From contig NC_009419.2 in the NCBI RefSeq assembly GCF_000002875.2, forward strand, positions 602,954-666,953: DNA of 64,000 nt, written 5' to 3'. The notes below the pieces were generated by a model. The model ran no database searches. It was not told the origin of the DNA and saw only the letters and a list, made by a program, of their open reading frames with translations. The position numbers and the translations under genes were made by a program. Of this stretch, positions 43,293 to 52,700 are shown piece after piece; the stretch's first letter is position 1; each line of letters opens with the position of its first letter. Source of the stretch: Leishmania infantum JPCM5 (taxonomy: Eukaryota; Euglenozoa; Kinetoplastea; Trypanosomatida; Trypanosomatidae).

Positions 43293-44626
43293 TCCAAAAT
43301 ACAAGGAGGAGGAAAAGAGAGTGACCACGCTCCCCCAATATAAGAGGACAGCACTCTTTCACCAGGAGGTGATGATAATAATAATGTCATCAAACGTCGT
43401 GACTGAGGTGTGTGAAAAACAACCTGGAAGGCAGAGAAGGAAGAAGACGCACGCGTGACCCTCGAAACGGGAAAGTATCAAACTTGCTCTCCGAACACCA
43501 CCGCCCACACAAAGCCAACGTCACTTCGTTTTTCTTTTCGTTTAATCGTACAGTGGAGGGGGAAGGGAGGACAGGGCAACGGGGGAAGAGAAGCGAGATC
43601 CGTCCGCATTCACCGTTCTTACGTGTGCCTTCGATCGCAATAGAAAAAGCGCTATGCATGTCTGCTTATCTGCGGATCTGTGTATGCATTCGTGTGCGTG
43701 TGCACGTTTGGATGCAAGGTTGAGGAAGACAACGTCTAGTAAGTGATACAGCGAGAAGAAAATAGTTGACGGAGAGGTGAAGAGAGGACGTTAAAGGGTC
43801 GCAGAATATAGGCTTCGCTCTCTTCCAGTCGCACTGCATGAGCGTGCATACGCATATGCGTCGTGTGTGTGTGTGTGTGTGTGGGGCATGTAGCTGTTGA
43901 GTGCGTGCGGTATTGGGTGAGGCGTGCGACACAGAAGGGTAGGTAGGGAGGGAGAAGAATGAAGCTCCCAAGAAGTAAAATGACATAGCATAATCGTTGT
44001 AGCAACGCCCATCTGAACAGAGAAAGGTGTGGGGTGGAGGGAGGGCACGCAGATGTACGCACGCTCGTGCGCACCCTAACTTCGTCGGCGCAGAGGCACG
44101 TGTGTACACAGACATCCTCTCCAAGGTCAACAGCAGCCACCACCACCACAGAAACGCGATAAGATAAGGACAGAGAGGCCGTGGAAGCGAGAGGAGAAAC
44201 GAAGAGGAATAGGGGGGCGGGGGATCGCGGACGACTTGTTGGAGACACCAGAGAATATCACGCTTGCACCTGAAAACCGTTTTTCTCCCCCCTCTCTTCC
44301 TCTTGCTCCCTCTCCCGCGCTTGTAACAATCTCTGCTTTGCCCTTACACACAGATCACCTCTTTTCCTGTGGCGCACTTGAAGATGGTGCTCCTTGCCAG
44401 CTAACTTGCATCCCATCCCCGTCACCGTACCTTTCTTTACTGCTGTAAAGGGACACGTGTGCCCGATGAGCCAGGCTCGTTGGCGTGGCCTCTGTAGGCG
44501 TGAGAGTTTTCCGCTTTTTGTTATTGTTCGTTTGCCTTTCGCATGCTTTATTGCTGGTGCTGATAAGATACTGCTACTTTTTTTTAAAAGGAAGAAAGGT
44601 AAGAGCACACATGCGCACATGCAGAG

Positions 44627-44628
<2 letters not shown>

Positions 44629-44663
<35 letters not shown>

Positions 44664-44676
44664 CATGCATGCATGC
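44629..44676. repeat. (AC)n-(ATGC)n compound microsatellite
   Basis: About sixteen AC units followed by four ATGC units. Confidence 0.9.
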
Positions 44677-45287
44677 ACACAAAGAAACCCCCCGAATAAA
44701 GTGCACACCCTCGCGAGCCTTCCAGACACATACGAAATCTCCTGCGCGTGAATAGCATCACCTCATAAAGCCGACCAAGATAGGCAGAGAGAGAAAGATG
44801 TGGTGTGGGCGTTTTGCGTTTGTGTGTACGGGCTCGCGGTCGGGCTGTGTGCACGTCTGTGCGTGTGTGATGGGTGATAGAGGGCAAGAAACACGTGCGT
44901 GTGCTTGACCGGGCTTGTACGTACACATGTGTGTCTGTGTGCATTCTAAGGGACTTCCTGTTGGAGATACGACTTTCCTACGCAAAAGAAAAATAGATCG
45001 ACACCCACACCCACACCTACACCCACACCGACACGCAAGGGGAGAGAACAGGAAAGACGACAACACCCAAGATCACTTGCTCTCCCACCCATGCCCACTA
45101 TTTGCAATGACAACCCAGCACGACGGAGCGCGCCGACAGAGCCACGAGAGTCATACAGCACCGTACACCTCTCAAGCGTGGACACGCCAGGTGAGCTGCT
45201 CATCACAACAACAAGAGCAAAGACAGAGAAAAAGACGTCGTCAGCACAAGAGTGTGTGCACATGGTTGCACCCCAGACGGGAGCAGC

Positions 45288-46181
45288 TTACAGCTTACCC
45301 ATGTAAATTGTGTTGTCATCGATCCAGCGGTACGGCGGCACCTCAAGGTTCAGCGGGGCAGGGCCTTGACGGATACGGCCGGAGGGGTCGTAGTGGCTGC
45401 CGTGGCACGGGCAGAAGAAACCGTTGAAGAGACCCTCGTTGGGGATCGGCACGCAGCCGAGGTGGGTGCAGATGGCAATGACGACAGCCTTGTCGCGGCG
45501 GTCCGGGAAGCGGGCTTCGTCGGTTTCAGGGTCCTTGAGTGCCGACAGCGGCGTCTCCATCACCTCCTTCATCTGACGAGCCGAGCGACGGTACACGAAA
45601 ACGGGCTTGCCACGCCACACGACCGTCGTGCACTGGCGCTCGTCGAGCTCGCCGATCTCGGCCTCGATGTTCATCTGGCCGACCATGGACATGGCGGGCT
45701 GCCCAACGTACCAAAGCGGCAGCACGGCGTAGCGGGCCATGAGAATCACAAAGCCGAGCATCGCGGAGTTGAGCGCGTAGTCCGTGACGCGGGCGCGGTC
45801 CTCCATGTCGTCGGCGAGTTTTGGCTTGAGGATGTGCTTGCGAAAGAACTCCTCGTCCCACATGCTTGCATCGTAGTCCTTCAGAGCCACGCCGGCGGTG
45901 GCCTCGATGCGGCCCTGCGGAGCTCCCTCCGGGTACGTGTTCAGCACGACCTCATCTGAGGTGTCCACGTCGCAGAGAGCCGGGTCGGAGTACTTGGCAT
46001 AGCGACCATACTTCTTCGTCATCTCTGCCGACTGCGGCGGCTTCATGAACTCGTCCGACCACGAGTCGACCGGCTTGTCCTTCTTGGTCAGGGGCATGTT
46101 ACCCTCTAGCTGCTTGAAGACGAGCGAGACACGGGCGGCGCGGGTGGCCTGAAAGGCCGAAATGAAGGAGCGGCGGAACAT
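45288..46181 (-). CDS. RISP: Rieske iron-sulfur subunit of cytochrome bc1 (complex III)
   Basis: Transfers electrons from ubiquinol to cytochrome c1 in the mitochondrial inner membrane. The ATG at 46181 gives 297 residues; the frame upstream has only a non-ATG codon. The N-terminus '[19 protein letters not shown]' is a basic amphipathic presequence. A single membrane anchor lies near residues 138-165 ('[19 protein letters not shown]'). The 2Fe-2S boxes are 'CTHLGC' (Cys238, His240, Cys243) and 'CPCHGSHYD' (Cys257, Cys259, His260), giving the two Cys and two His cluster ligands and the disulfide pair. The 'GPAPLNL' Pro loop follows. All key residues are intact. Confidence 0.97.
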   Translation of the reverse strand: MFRRSFISAFQATRAARVSLVFKQLEGNMPLTKKDKPVDSWSDEFMKPPQSAEMTKKYGRYAKYSDPALCDVDTSDEVVLNTYPEGAPQGRIEATAGVALKDYDASMWDEEFFRKHILKPKLADDMEDRARVTDYALNSAMLGFVILMARYAVLPLWYVGQPAMSMVGQMNIEAEIGELDERQCTTVVWRGKPVFVYRRSARQMKEVMETPLSALKDPETDEARFPDRRDKAVVIAICTHLGCVPIPNEGLFNGFFCPCHGSHYDPSGRIRQGPAPLNLEVPPYRWIDDNTIYMGKL

Positions 46182-47042
46182 TGTGGTCCGACTCACCGAC
46201 GCACACGCAGATCAGAGAAGGGAGGAGTCAAGAGAGTGGGAGGGCGATGATCGTCGTTGTACTTGCGTGGGTACGTGGGTACCTGTGAGTTCGTTTTCTT
46301 CCACTAAGAAATTAGTTACACTACTGCGAGAGGTGCGTGCGTGTGTGTGTGTGTGTGGGGAGGTTGGGAGGGTACCAGTTGCGGCATCGATGGTGGCGGT
46401 TGAGATGGCCAGGGGCAGACGCGAAGGCAGAGGGCAAAGAAAATAAAGGAAAAAGAGGGAAGACGCGTAAGTCTGAGGCGCGGCTGAGGGACTGCAAGGA
46501 GGCGGCAGAAAAATAGAGATCAAGCGCACAGCAAGGGCGCGCATCTAGTTGCGCACACACACACGCGCGTGTGCGTGTGCGTACATGTGCTCTGGTTGCG
46601 TTGTGAGCGCAACAGTGCATAGGCATGAATGGGTAAACACACACAAGTGGCGATGACCAGCTCTCACAGTCGTCGACTCCGGAAGGAGAGAGAACAGACA
46701 AACACAATGCGGTGATAAAAAGAGGCGAGGGCCCCACCGTTGAAAGACGCAGCCGCGCACCCCACTCGAGCGCGCTCTTCGTCTCGTTTTCCTTCTTTTC
46801 CTTGGCTTTGTCGTCGCAGCGCATACAATGGCACTCACAGTTGGCGATGAGATATGCATGAGCAAGCCTCACAGGGAAGCGACAACCCCTCATTCCACCG
46901 CTGCTGCTCATGCCAACGTTGCATCGGCCCATGTGTGCACTCGTGCACACATGGACAGAGAAGTGTGAAGGACACGCCTTTCACGCAAGAGCTCGATAAA
47001 AGGAAAAAAGGAAAATGCCGGCGGAGCGGTCCCGCCGCCAGC
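46182..47042 (-). other. Intergenic region upstream of the Rieske gene
   Basis: About 860 bp with no supported gene. Purine-rich on the + strand near 46200-46245, which is the polypyrimidine tract of the Rieske gene; GT-rich tracts near 46330-46360 and 46553-46590. The rest is the probable 3' UTR of the gene at 47043. Confidence 0.65.
46192..46245 (-). promoter_or_regulatory. Candidate spliced-leader acceptor of the Rieske gene
   Basis: On the - strand a C/T-rich tract (46205-46243) precedes AG dinucleotides, the nearest at 46192-46193, about 11 nt before the ATG at 46181. Supports the start choice; the exact AG is uncertain. Confidence 0.4.
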
Positions 47043-49220
47043 TCACGGTGCGACACCGGCCGGTGGGTGCATATTGAGGCCTACCGTGAAGGCCGCCGCC
47101 CGTGTGCTTTCGTGTGTCGTGGCTACCACGATCGGCATGCGAGCCCGCAAACCACAGGAGCGGTTCTTGAAGAGCGGACCGGTTGACTGCTTAGATGAAG
47201 GCATCTTTGGGCTAGCGGCGTTGTTCCCTTGCAAGATGTGCTGCACAAGGCTATCTATCCCGACGCATGTGCTGGTGGGGACAGTCGTCGCGTTGTTTGC
47301 TAAGAAGTCTTCGCCGCGGTCGTGCGCTGCAATCATGCGCTGAAGCTGCTTCGCGACGAGTACGATGGAGGGACAGCCCCCATATTGGATGTCGCCGACG
47401 CGCGCGGCTGAGTCGAGCGAGGTCCACTGACCCATGAGGGCCCAGTCCGAGAGCGAGGAAGCGGATGAGAACTCCGACAAGTAAAAGCGCTCTGGGCACC
47501 GCTCGAGCAGCGCCAATTCATCCTGGAGCCCCAACAGGGTGAACCCGCTCTGCTGCTGCTGGTGGCGTCGACGGGATGCTGACGTCAGGCCCTGCACGTC
47601 CAGCTGGCCTCCAGCCTCGGCGCTCGCCTTGCCGGTGACGGCCGTGGTGGTGGCGCACATGATGTCTCGTAGCACGCGTCGCGCGTGGAAGCGCGTGGAG
47701 TGGGTGGGAAGCGAGGCGGCAGCCACAAGACCGAGAAAGACACCGTGCGTCACGATGACTTCGCGGTGGCGCGCCAGTTGCTTGACCTGCTGAAAGCGCT
47801 GCAGCATGTATGCCGTGTCGGGAACGACGACATCGTGGTGTACGCGTCGCTTAACGAGATACTCGACTCGCAGCAGTGGTGACACGTGGCCGTCACAGCT
47901 CTCCTCTCCAAACAACTTGTGCGTGGCTGAGTCTGTCCACGAAGTGCAGCACCCAGGAGCGGCAAGTTGGTCGCAAGCCACTCCTGGCGTCGACAGCGCT
48001 ATCCTCGCCGAGGAACGTCTGCGTTGCGCTGCGGTGGAACGCAGTCGCCGGTACGACTCTGGGAAAACGCTATGTGCGGCGGCAGGTAACACCAGCGTCT
48101 CGGCGACGCGGCGCACCAGCACCGCATCCCAGTTCGGCACCATCCGCGCGAGGAACATCAGCGAGCTCTTGCAGAAGAGTCGGTACGGGCTAACGGCGTC
48201 CTCGATCTTGGTGAGGCGGGCAGCATCGGCGGGGGTCAAAGACTGCGCACACACACGCGAGGTGATTTCTTCCCAGAGTACCTCCCGCTGTGCCCACGGC
48301 GCGGAGGGCTGTATGTGGGTGAAGGGGTGGTGCAAGACCACGTGCGAAAGAGTGCGCAGAGGGCCGACTTCGACCTCATCTGTCACCTTCTTAACCGCCG
48401 TGAAAGCACGTGAGCCGACGTCGGAAGGTGCACAGAGCTGCAGCATCTCCACCAAGCAACACTCCTTCCCAAGAGGTTGGCGAAGCTGCTGCGTTGTGTG
48501 GAGGGCGTGTAGACGTTGCTGAACGCGAATTCGCGCCTGCTCCGCGGCGGAGGGAGCCCCAGCCTGTGACAGAAGCGTGGCCTCTACAGACACTCCTCTC
48601 TCATCGTCCGTTGCTGTGGACGTTGCATACGCACTGCATGATGACGCATTCAAGTCGCGGCTGCCGTGAGGTGAGCCTGCAGCCCTGCGGCCATCGCCGT
48701 AGTCTGTGGTAGACGAAGGCGCGTCGAGCTCTGCCGCCATGAGAAGTGCCAGCATTGAATTCTGGCACTGGCGGTGCGGCACGTGCGTCAACGCACGCTG
48801 AGCCAGCTGATCTAAGGAGACAGAGGCCTGGGACGTGCACGTGCGTGGCGCAGTCGTGGTTGGCGACGTACAGCAGCTGCTGCGGCCCTGCGTTCGTGAC
48901 ATCCCGACAATCCCACATCGGCACACCGCTTCGTAGACTTCGAGCGCCTCGCTGGCTCGCTCTTCATCGAGGCAGCGCAGCATCGCAGCCTCCGCCGCGT
49001 TCGTGAGGCGCACTTCACTCGAGCAGTGCTGCGTGTACAACAAAAACTCGTCATAGAAGGCACCCACCACAGATTCCCACATATGAGAGCTAGCAGATAG
49101 ACCAGAGACACCTGGTCGGACATGATGGCGTTCTGGGACTGCTGCGGAGATGTCGCTAGAGCGGTGAGCGAGCACTGTGTACGCCGGCCTCCACCGCACG
49201 GCACTGCGTCGCAGACTCAT
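47043..49220 (-). CDS. Putative mitochondrial protein with a possible PIN-like nuclease domain
   Basis: 725 residues from the first ATG (49220). The N-terminus 'MSLRRSAVRWRPAYTVLAHR' has the Arg-rich, acid-free composition of a mitochondrial presequence. The first third includes helical TPR/PPR-like stretches ('ERASEALEVYEAV'). Around Asp468, 'DVVVPDTAYML' followed about 25 residues later by 'VIVTHGVFLGLV' resembles the beginning of a PIN domain (acidic residue after a hydrophobic strand, then a second strand). The full acidic quartet of PIN nucleases is not obvious. A role in mitochondrial RNA processing would fit but is inference. It lies between Rieske and a very large helical protein, all co-directional. 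Confidence 0.82.
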   Translation of the reverse strand: MSLRRSAVRWRPAYTVLAHRSSDISAAVPERHHVRPGVSGLSASSHMWESVVGAFYDEFLLYTQHCSSEVRLTNAAEAAMLRCLDEERASEALEVYEAVCRCGIVGMSRTQGRSSCCTSPTTTAPRTCTSQASVSLDQLAQRALTHVPHRQCQNSMLALLMAAELDAPSSTTDYGDGRRAAGSPHGSRDLNASSCSAYATSTATDDERGVSVEATLLSQAGAPSAAEQARIRVQQRLHALHTTQQLRQPLGKECCLVEMLQLCAPSDVGSRAFTAVKKVTDEVEVGPLRTLSHVVLHHPFTHIQPSAPWAQREVLWEEITSRVCAQSLTPADAARLTKIEDAVSPYRLFCKSSLMFLARMVPNWDAVLVRRVAETLVLPAAAHSVFPESYRRLRSTAAQRRRSSARIALSTPGVACDQLAAPGCCTSWTDSATHKLFGEESCDGHVSPLLRVEYLVKRRVHHDVVVPDTAYMLQRFQQVKQLARHREVIVTHGVFLGLVAAASLPTHSTRFHARRVLRDIMCATTTAVTGKASAEAGGQLDVQGLTSASRRRHQQQQSGFTLLGLQDELALLERCPERFYLSEFSSASSLSDWALMGQWTSLDSAARVGDIQYGGCPSIVLVAKQLQRMIAAHDRGEDFLANNATTVPTSTCVGIDSLVQHILQGNNAASPKMPSSKQSTGPLFKNRSCGLRARMPIVVATTHESTRAAAFTVGLNMHPPAGVAP

Positions 49221-49791
49221 CCTGCTACACACATACAGAGGGGAAGAGGAGCAAGGGCAGGAGAGGCAAAAAGCGACGCAGCTACGCTAGTTCCTCGCCG
49301 ATCACGGGTACTTTCGATCCGCTGCAGATCTCTCTGGCCGCACGCAGAGCGTGGGGGGCAGATGGCAAAAGAATGAGCAGAAACACAAAGTACGTGCACT
49401 GCGACTTCGCCAAGAAAGGCATACATGCATCAAGAGAGGGAGAGAGAGCTGGAGACACACGTGCGGGTGCAGTGAAGGCGAGAGTCGAGGCGTCTTTCGC
49501 GCACGGATATGTTTGTGTGGGCACTTTTGAGAGAGGGAGGGGTGGAAGAGCAGGTCTGAGGGAGAGAGAGAGGGGCTAGGTGGACTGGCGCGCACATCTC
49601 ACACGCATGATGTCCAGCATGCGACGACACCCTCGTGAGTGCCTATTTCCGAAGGAGGTGTTTATACCAAAGATCCGCCGCGCTTCTCTGAGAGCCGTGG
49701 ATGTAGAAGCTGTATTTGAGCAGTGAGGGAGAAACAGAGCAACACCCAAACAAGAGAGAGCTCGAGAGCAGAGAGAACAGCAGAAGACACG
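49221..49791 (-). other. Intergenic region
   Basis: 570 bp with no supported gene. Purine-rich + strand runs near 49430-49460 and 49530-49575 read as polypyrimidine on the - strand and would serve the gene at 47043-49220. Confidence 0.6.
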
Positions 49792-52700
49792 TCACGCGTG
49801 GATCTGGTCGGCAAAGCAGCGAAAGACGAGCAGGAGAGGTGGTGCCGCGGTTGTCGTGAAGGGGACGGTGTAGGGGAAAGCGTACTCCAGAACAGAAGGG
49901 CATTCACGTATAGGAGCCTCCTCCACAAACTGCAAACCCAGCGGAACGATCACCTCGAGGCTGCTGCTGCTGCTGCGCAAGCGGTGCGAGGACAACTCGT
50001 ATCGCCGACACGCCGCCACAAGAATGCGAAGGACGCAGCTGAGTTCGGGCTCCGAAGCCGACACATCAGCCCAGCCGCCACAAGCACCAACAAGGCGTGC
50101 TGCAACTGCCGTTGCCGCTTCCTTTGGTGGAGTGTGCGGCAACAGTTTTACGCGCACCGCAATTTCCGGCTTCTCAAAGAACTTGGCAGCGCTTCCCTTC
50201 ACATAGTTTTCATATGCGCGCGAGTGCTGCACGTAGGGCAGAACTTGAATGAGCGCGGCGAGCAGCCACCCTTCAGCGGCCAGTGGGAGCCGTAGCAGCC
50301 GCGACAGCGCTGTCTGACGCATACAGCTCAGGACGAGGGCGTTGAACCACACAGAGTTCGCAGCTAGCGCACGAAAGCGGTAGAAGAGAAGGTATAGCAG
50401 GCGCGCCGCAACGATTGTGCCGTTGGCGTGCGCGTCGTTGAAGTCGTCGCCGCTCCTCCAAGAGGTGAAGATCAGCTCAGTGCACCAGTCAATCAAGATG
50501 GTTGCGGCTTGCCGCTCATCTCGGTCGGGGTCGTTGCTAACGTGAGCTGCGCTGTGGCTGCAGCACGCCAGATGCGACACCCCACAGAGTCGAATTACGT
50601 ACTCCACGCCGGAAACCAGTATGCGCAGCACGCTTCGCCGTTGCTCACGCACGGCATGGTCGTTGGCGGTGCGGCTGACTGCGGTCCGCAAGCACCAGTA
50701 GTACCGTAGGACGGGGATCCACACATACCAAGGCATGTCTTTCCGCGACGGTGGCTCTAGCCCCCCTCCGCCGACTGCTGCAGCGCCGCCGGAGGCCGCA
50801 CGAGCAACGTCCTCGACACTCCCTATCTCAGTATCCCCCGTCGTTCTTTTTCGCCTTGGGGCGGCAATCTGTTGAGCCATGATGTACACAATGGATGCAA
50901 TGACGCAGACGTGCGCGCTGTCCTCATCAGAGTCTGTCAGAGCACCCTGCTCCACTTCGCCAGAGACGATCAGGTGGGCGCGTGCGATAGCAGCGTGTCT
51001 TGCTCTGAAGGCAAAGAGAAGCAAGTCGGTGCCATAGCGGCGCACCACATCGACCTTGTGCGCGCGCATGAGCAGCAGGTACAGCAGCTGCAAAAGGGGA
51101 TAGAGAAGTTTGCGGGCGGCGCCGTCAGCGCGCGTCAGTTCGGCTGTTGTGAGCGCTAGAAGCTGGCGAGCGCGGCTCATGGCATACTCGGTCAGTACTG
51201 CGTCCACTGACGTGCACGTCGCCGGTGCGAGGGGCCACAGCGCGACAGACATCAGCTGCAAGAGCACTGTGGAGTACTTGAGGGCAGCGACGGTCATGGA
51301 CAGATTATTGCGGTGTGCAGCACTGCTGCTGTTGGTGCGGAGGAGAAACGGTACCAGGTGCTCACGCAACACGCAAATTGAAAGCGCCACACCGGGTGAC
51401 GAGCCGGAGGCGGAAACCGGAACGTCCTCTCCGGCTGCGAGCTGGCGTTCCACCACGCGTTGCACCGGCAAAGCGCCGCTTTGCAAGCCGCGCTGCTGGA
51501 ACGCCAGCTCGCCGTAGAGAAAGTGCAGACTCCCAATGGCTGCGGGGAATGCGGCGGTGGTGGCCAGCGCTACATCCGCCAGTTGCTCTTGGGGGTGAGG
51601 AAGGCAATCGAGGGACAGGAGCTCCCGTTGTGCCACACGGAATACCGACCTCAAGAGCAGGCCGACCGAGAAAGGCACGCCCGCTTCCTGCGACGAGGTG
51701 TCGGTGAGCCAATGCACTGAGCGAAGAGAGCGCATATACGTACGAAGTGGAGATGCCGCGCCGGCTTGTGTCGCCGAGAGCCCGGGCTGGTCTCCATCGT
51801 AAAGGATCACGCTCAAAACAGCAGCGGCAAAGAGCACGGACGACGGGGCCTGCGCCTGATGCGGTCGCTGTCGCGGCACGTGGTCTTTCTCACTCTGGAG
51901 AAGCGTCAGGAAGCCGCGCACGTCCACGCGATACTGCGTGTGGAGGTCGAAGAGGAGCTGGCGCAGACCTTCCTGCAACTCCACACTATCCTCTACACAC
52001 ATCATGAGCGCGTGCGCATGCGCCTCAGAGAAAAAACCATCTGCCGCGGCATCGGTGGCAGACGCCTGCGACGACGGTGATGGCAATGGCTGAGAAGGAT
52101 CTGACTCCGGACCGCCGTACCATAACATGCGCACAACAAATAGGATGAACACTTCCTGCAGTGCGTCGAGCAGCAGGCCCGCGTTGTCGTCGCCGTCGCC
52201 GTCGGATGCTGTCTCCGCGATTGCCGGGTCGACAGCATCACCCTCCTCCTCTGCCGCCTCAGCTAACCATAATGCGACCGGCGCTCGAGTAGAGTCGCTG
52301 AAGCCTGCCCGCTGTAGACGGCTGCACAACACGAGGCACTGGTCCTCCAGCATGGCACGTAGCTCTTGTCGCCCGACGCATGGACGACACCCGAGCGTCG
52401 CCAGACTCAGCAAAAGCGAGGCCTGGAGGTCACTCGCGCACATCGCTACCTCAGTCAGTGACGCAGCGCCCACGAACGCGGAGGCACGGGCAGCGAGGAG
52501 CTCCGGCTGTGCATCTTCAGCGTCGTGCCCTCGTGCCACAGCGTGGATGAGCTCCGTCCGCGCCGCTAACAGCTCTGGCGCCTCCGGATAGAGGCCAAGC
52601 AGGACATCCAACAGCCCGGCCCTGTCGGCGCCGCCATTTGAGCGTCCTGTGCCGCGGGAGGTGTACGGCGACATGTGGGGCTGTCCTGGGATAGGGTAGG

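Larger units (their letters stand above)
42567..45287 (-). other. 2.7-kb intergenic region
   Basis: Contains the 5' UTR of the gene at 41430-42566 and the 3' UTR of the Rieske gene. It has (TA)n at 42934-42948, (AC)n and (ATGC)n at 44629-44676, and a purine-rich + strand tract near 42908-42930 that reads as polypyrimidine on the - strand. One short frame (43068-43292) is the only weak coding candidate. Confidence 0.6.
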
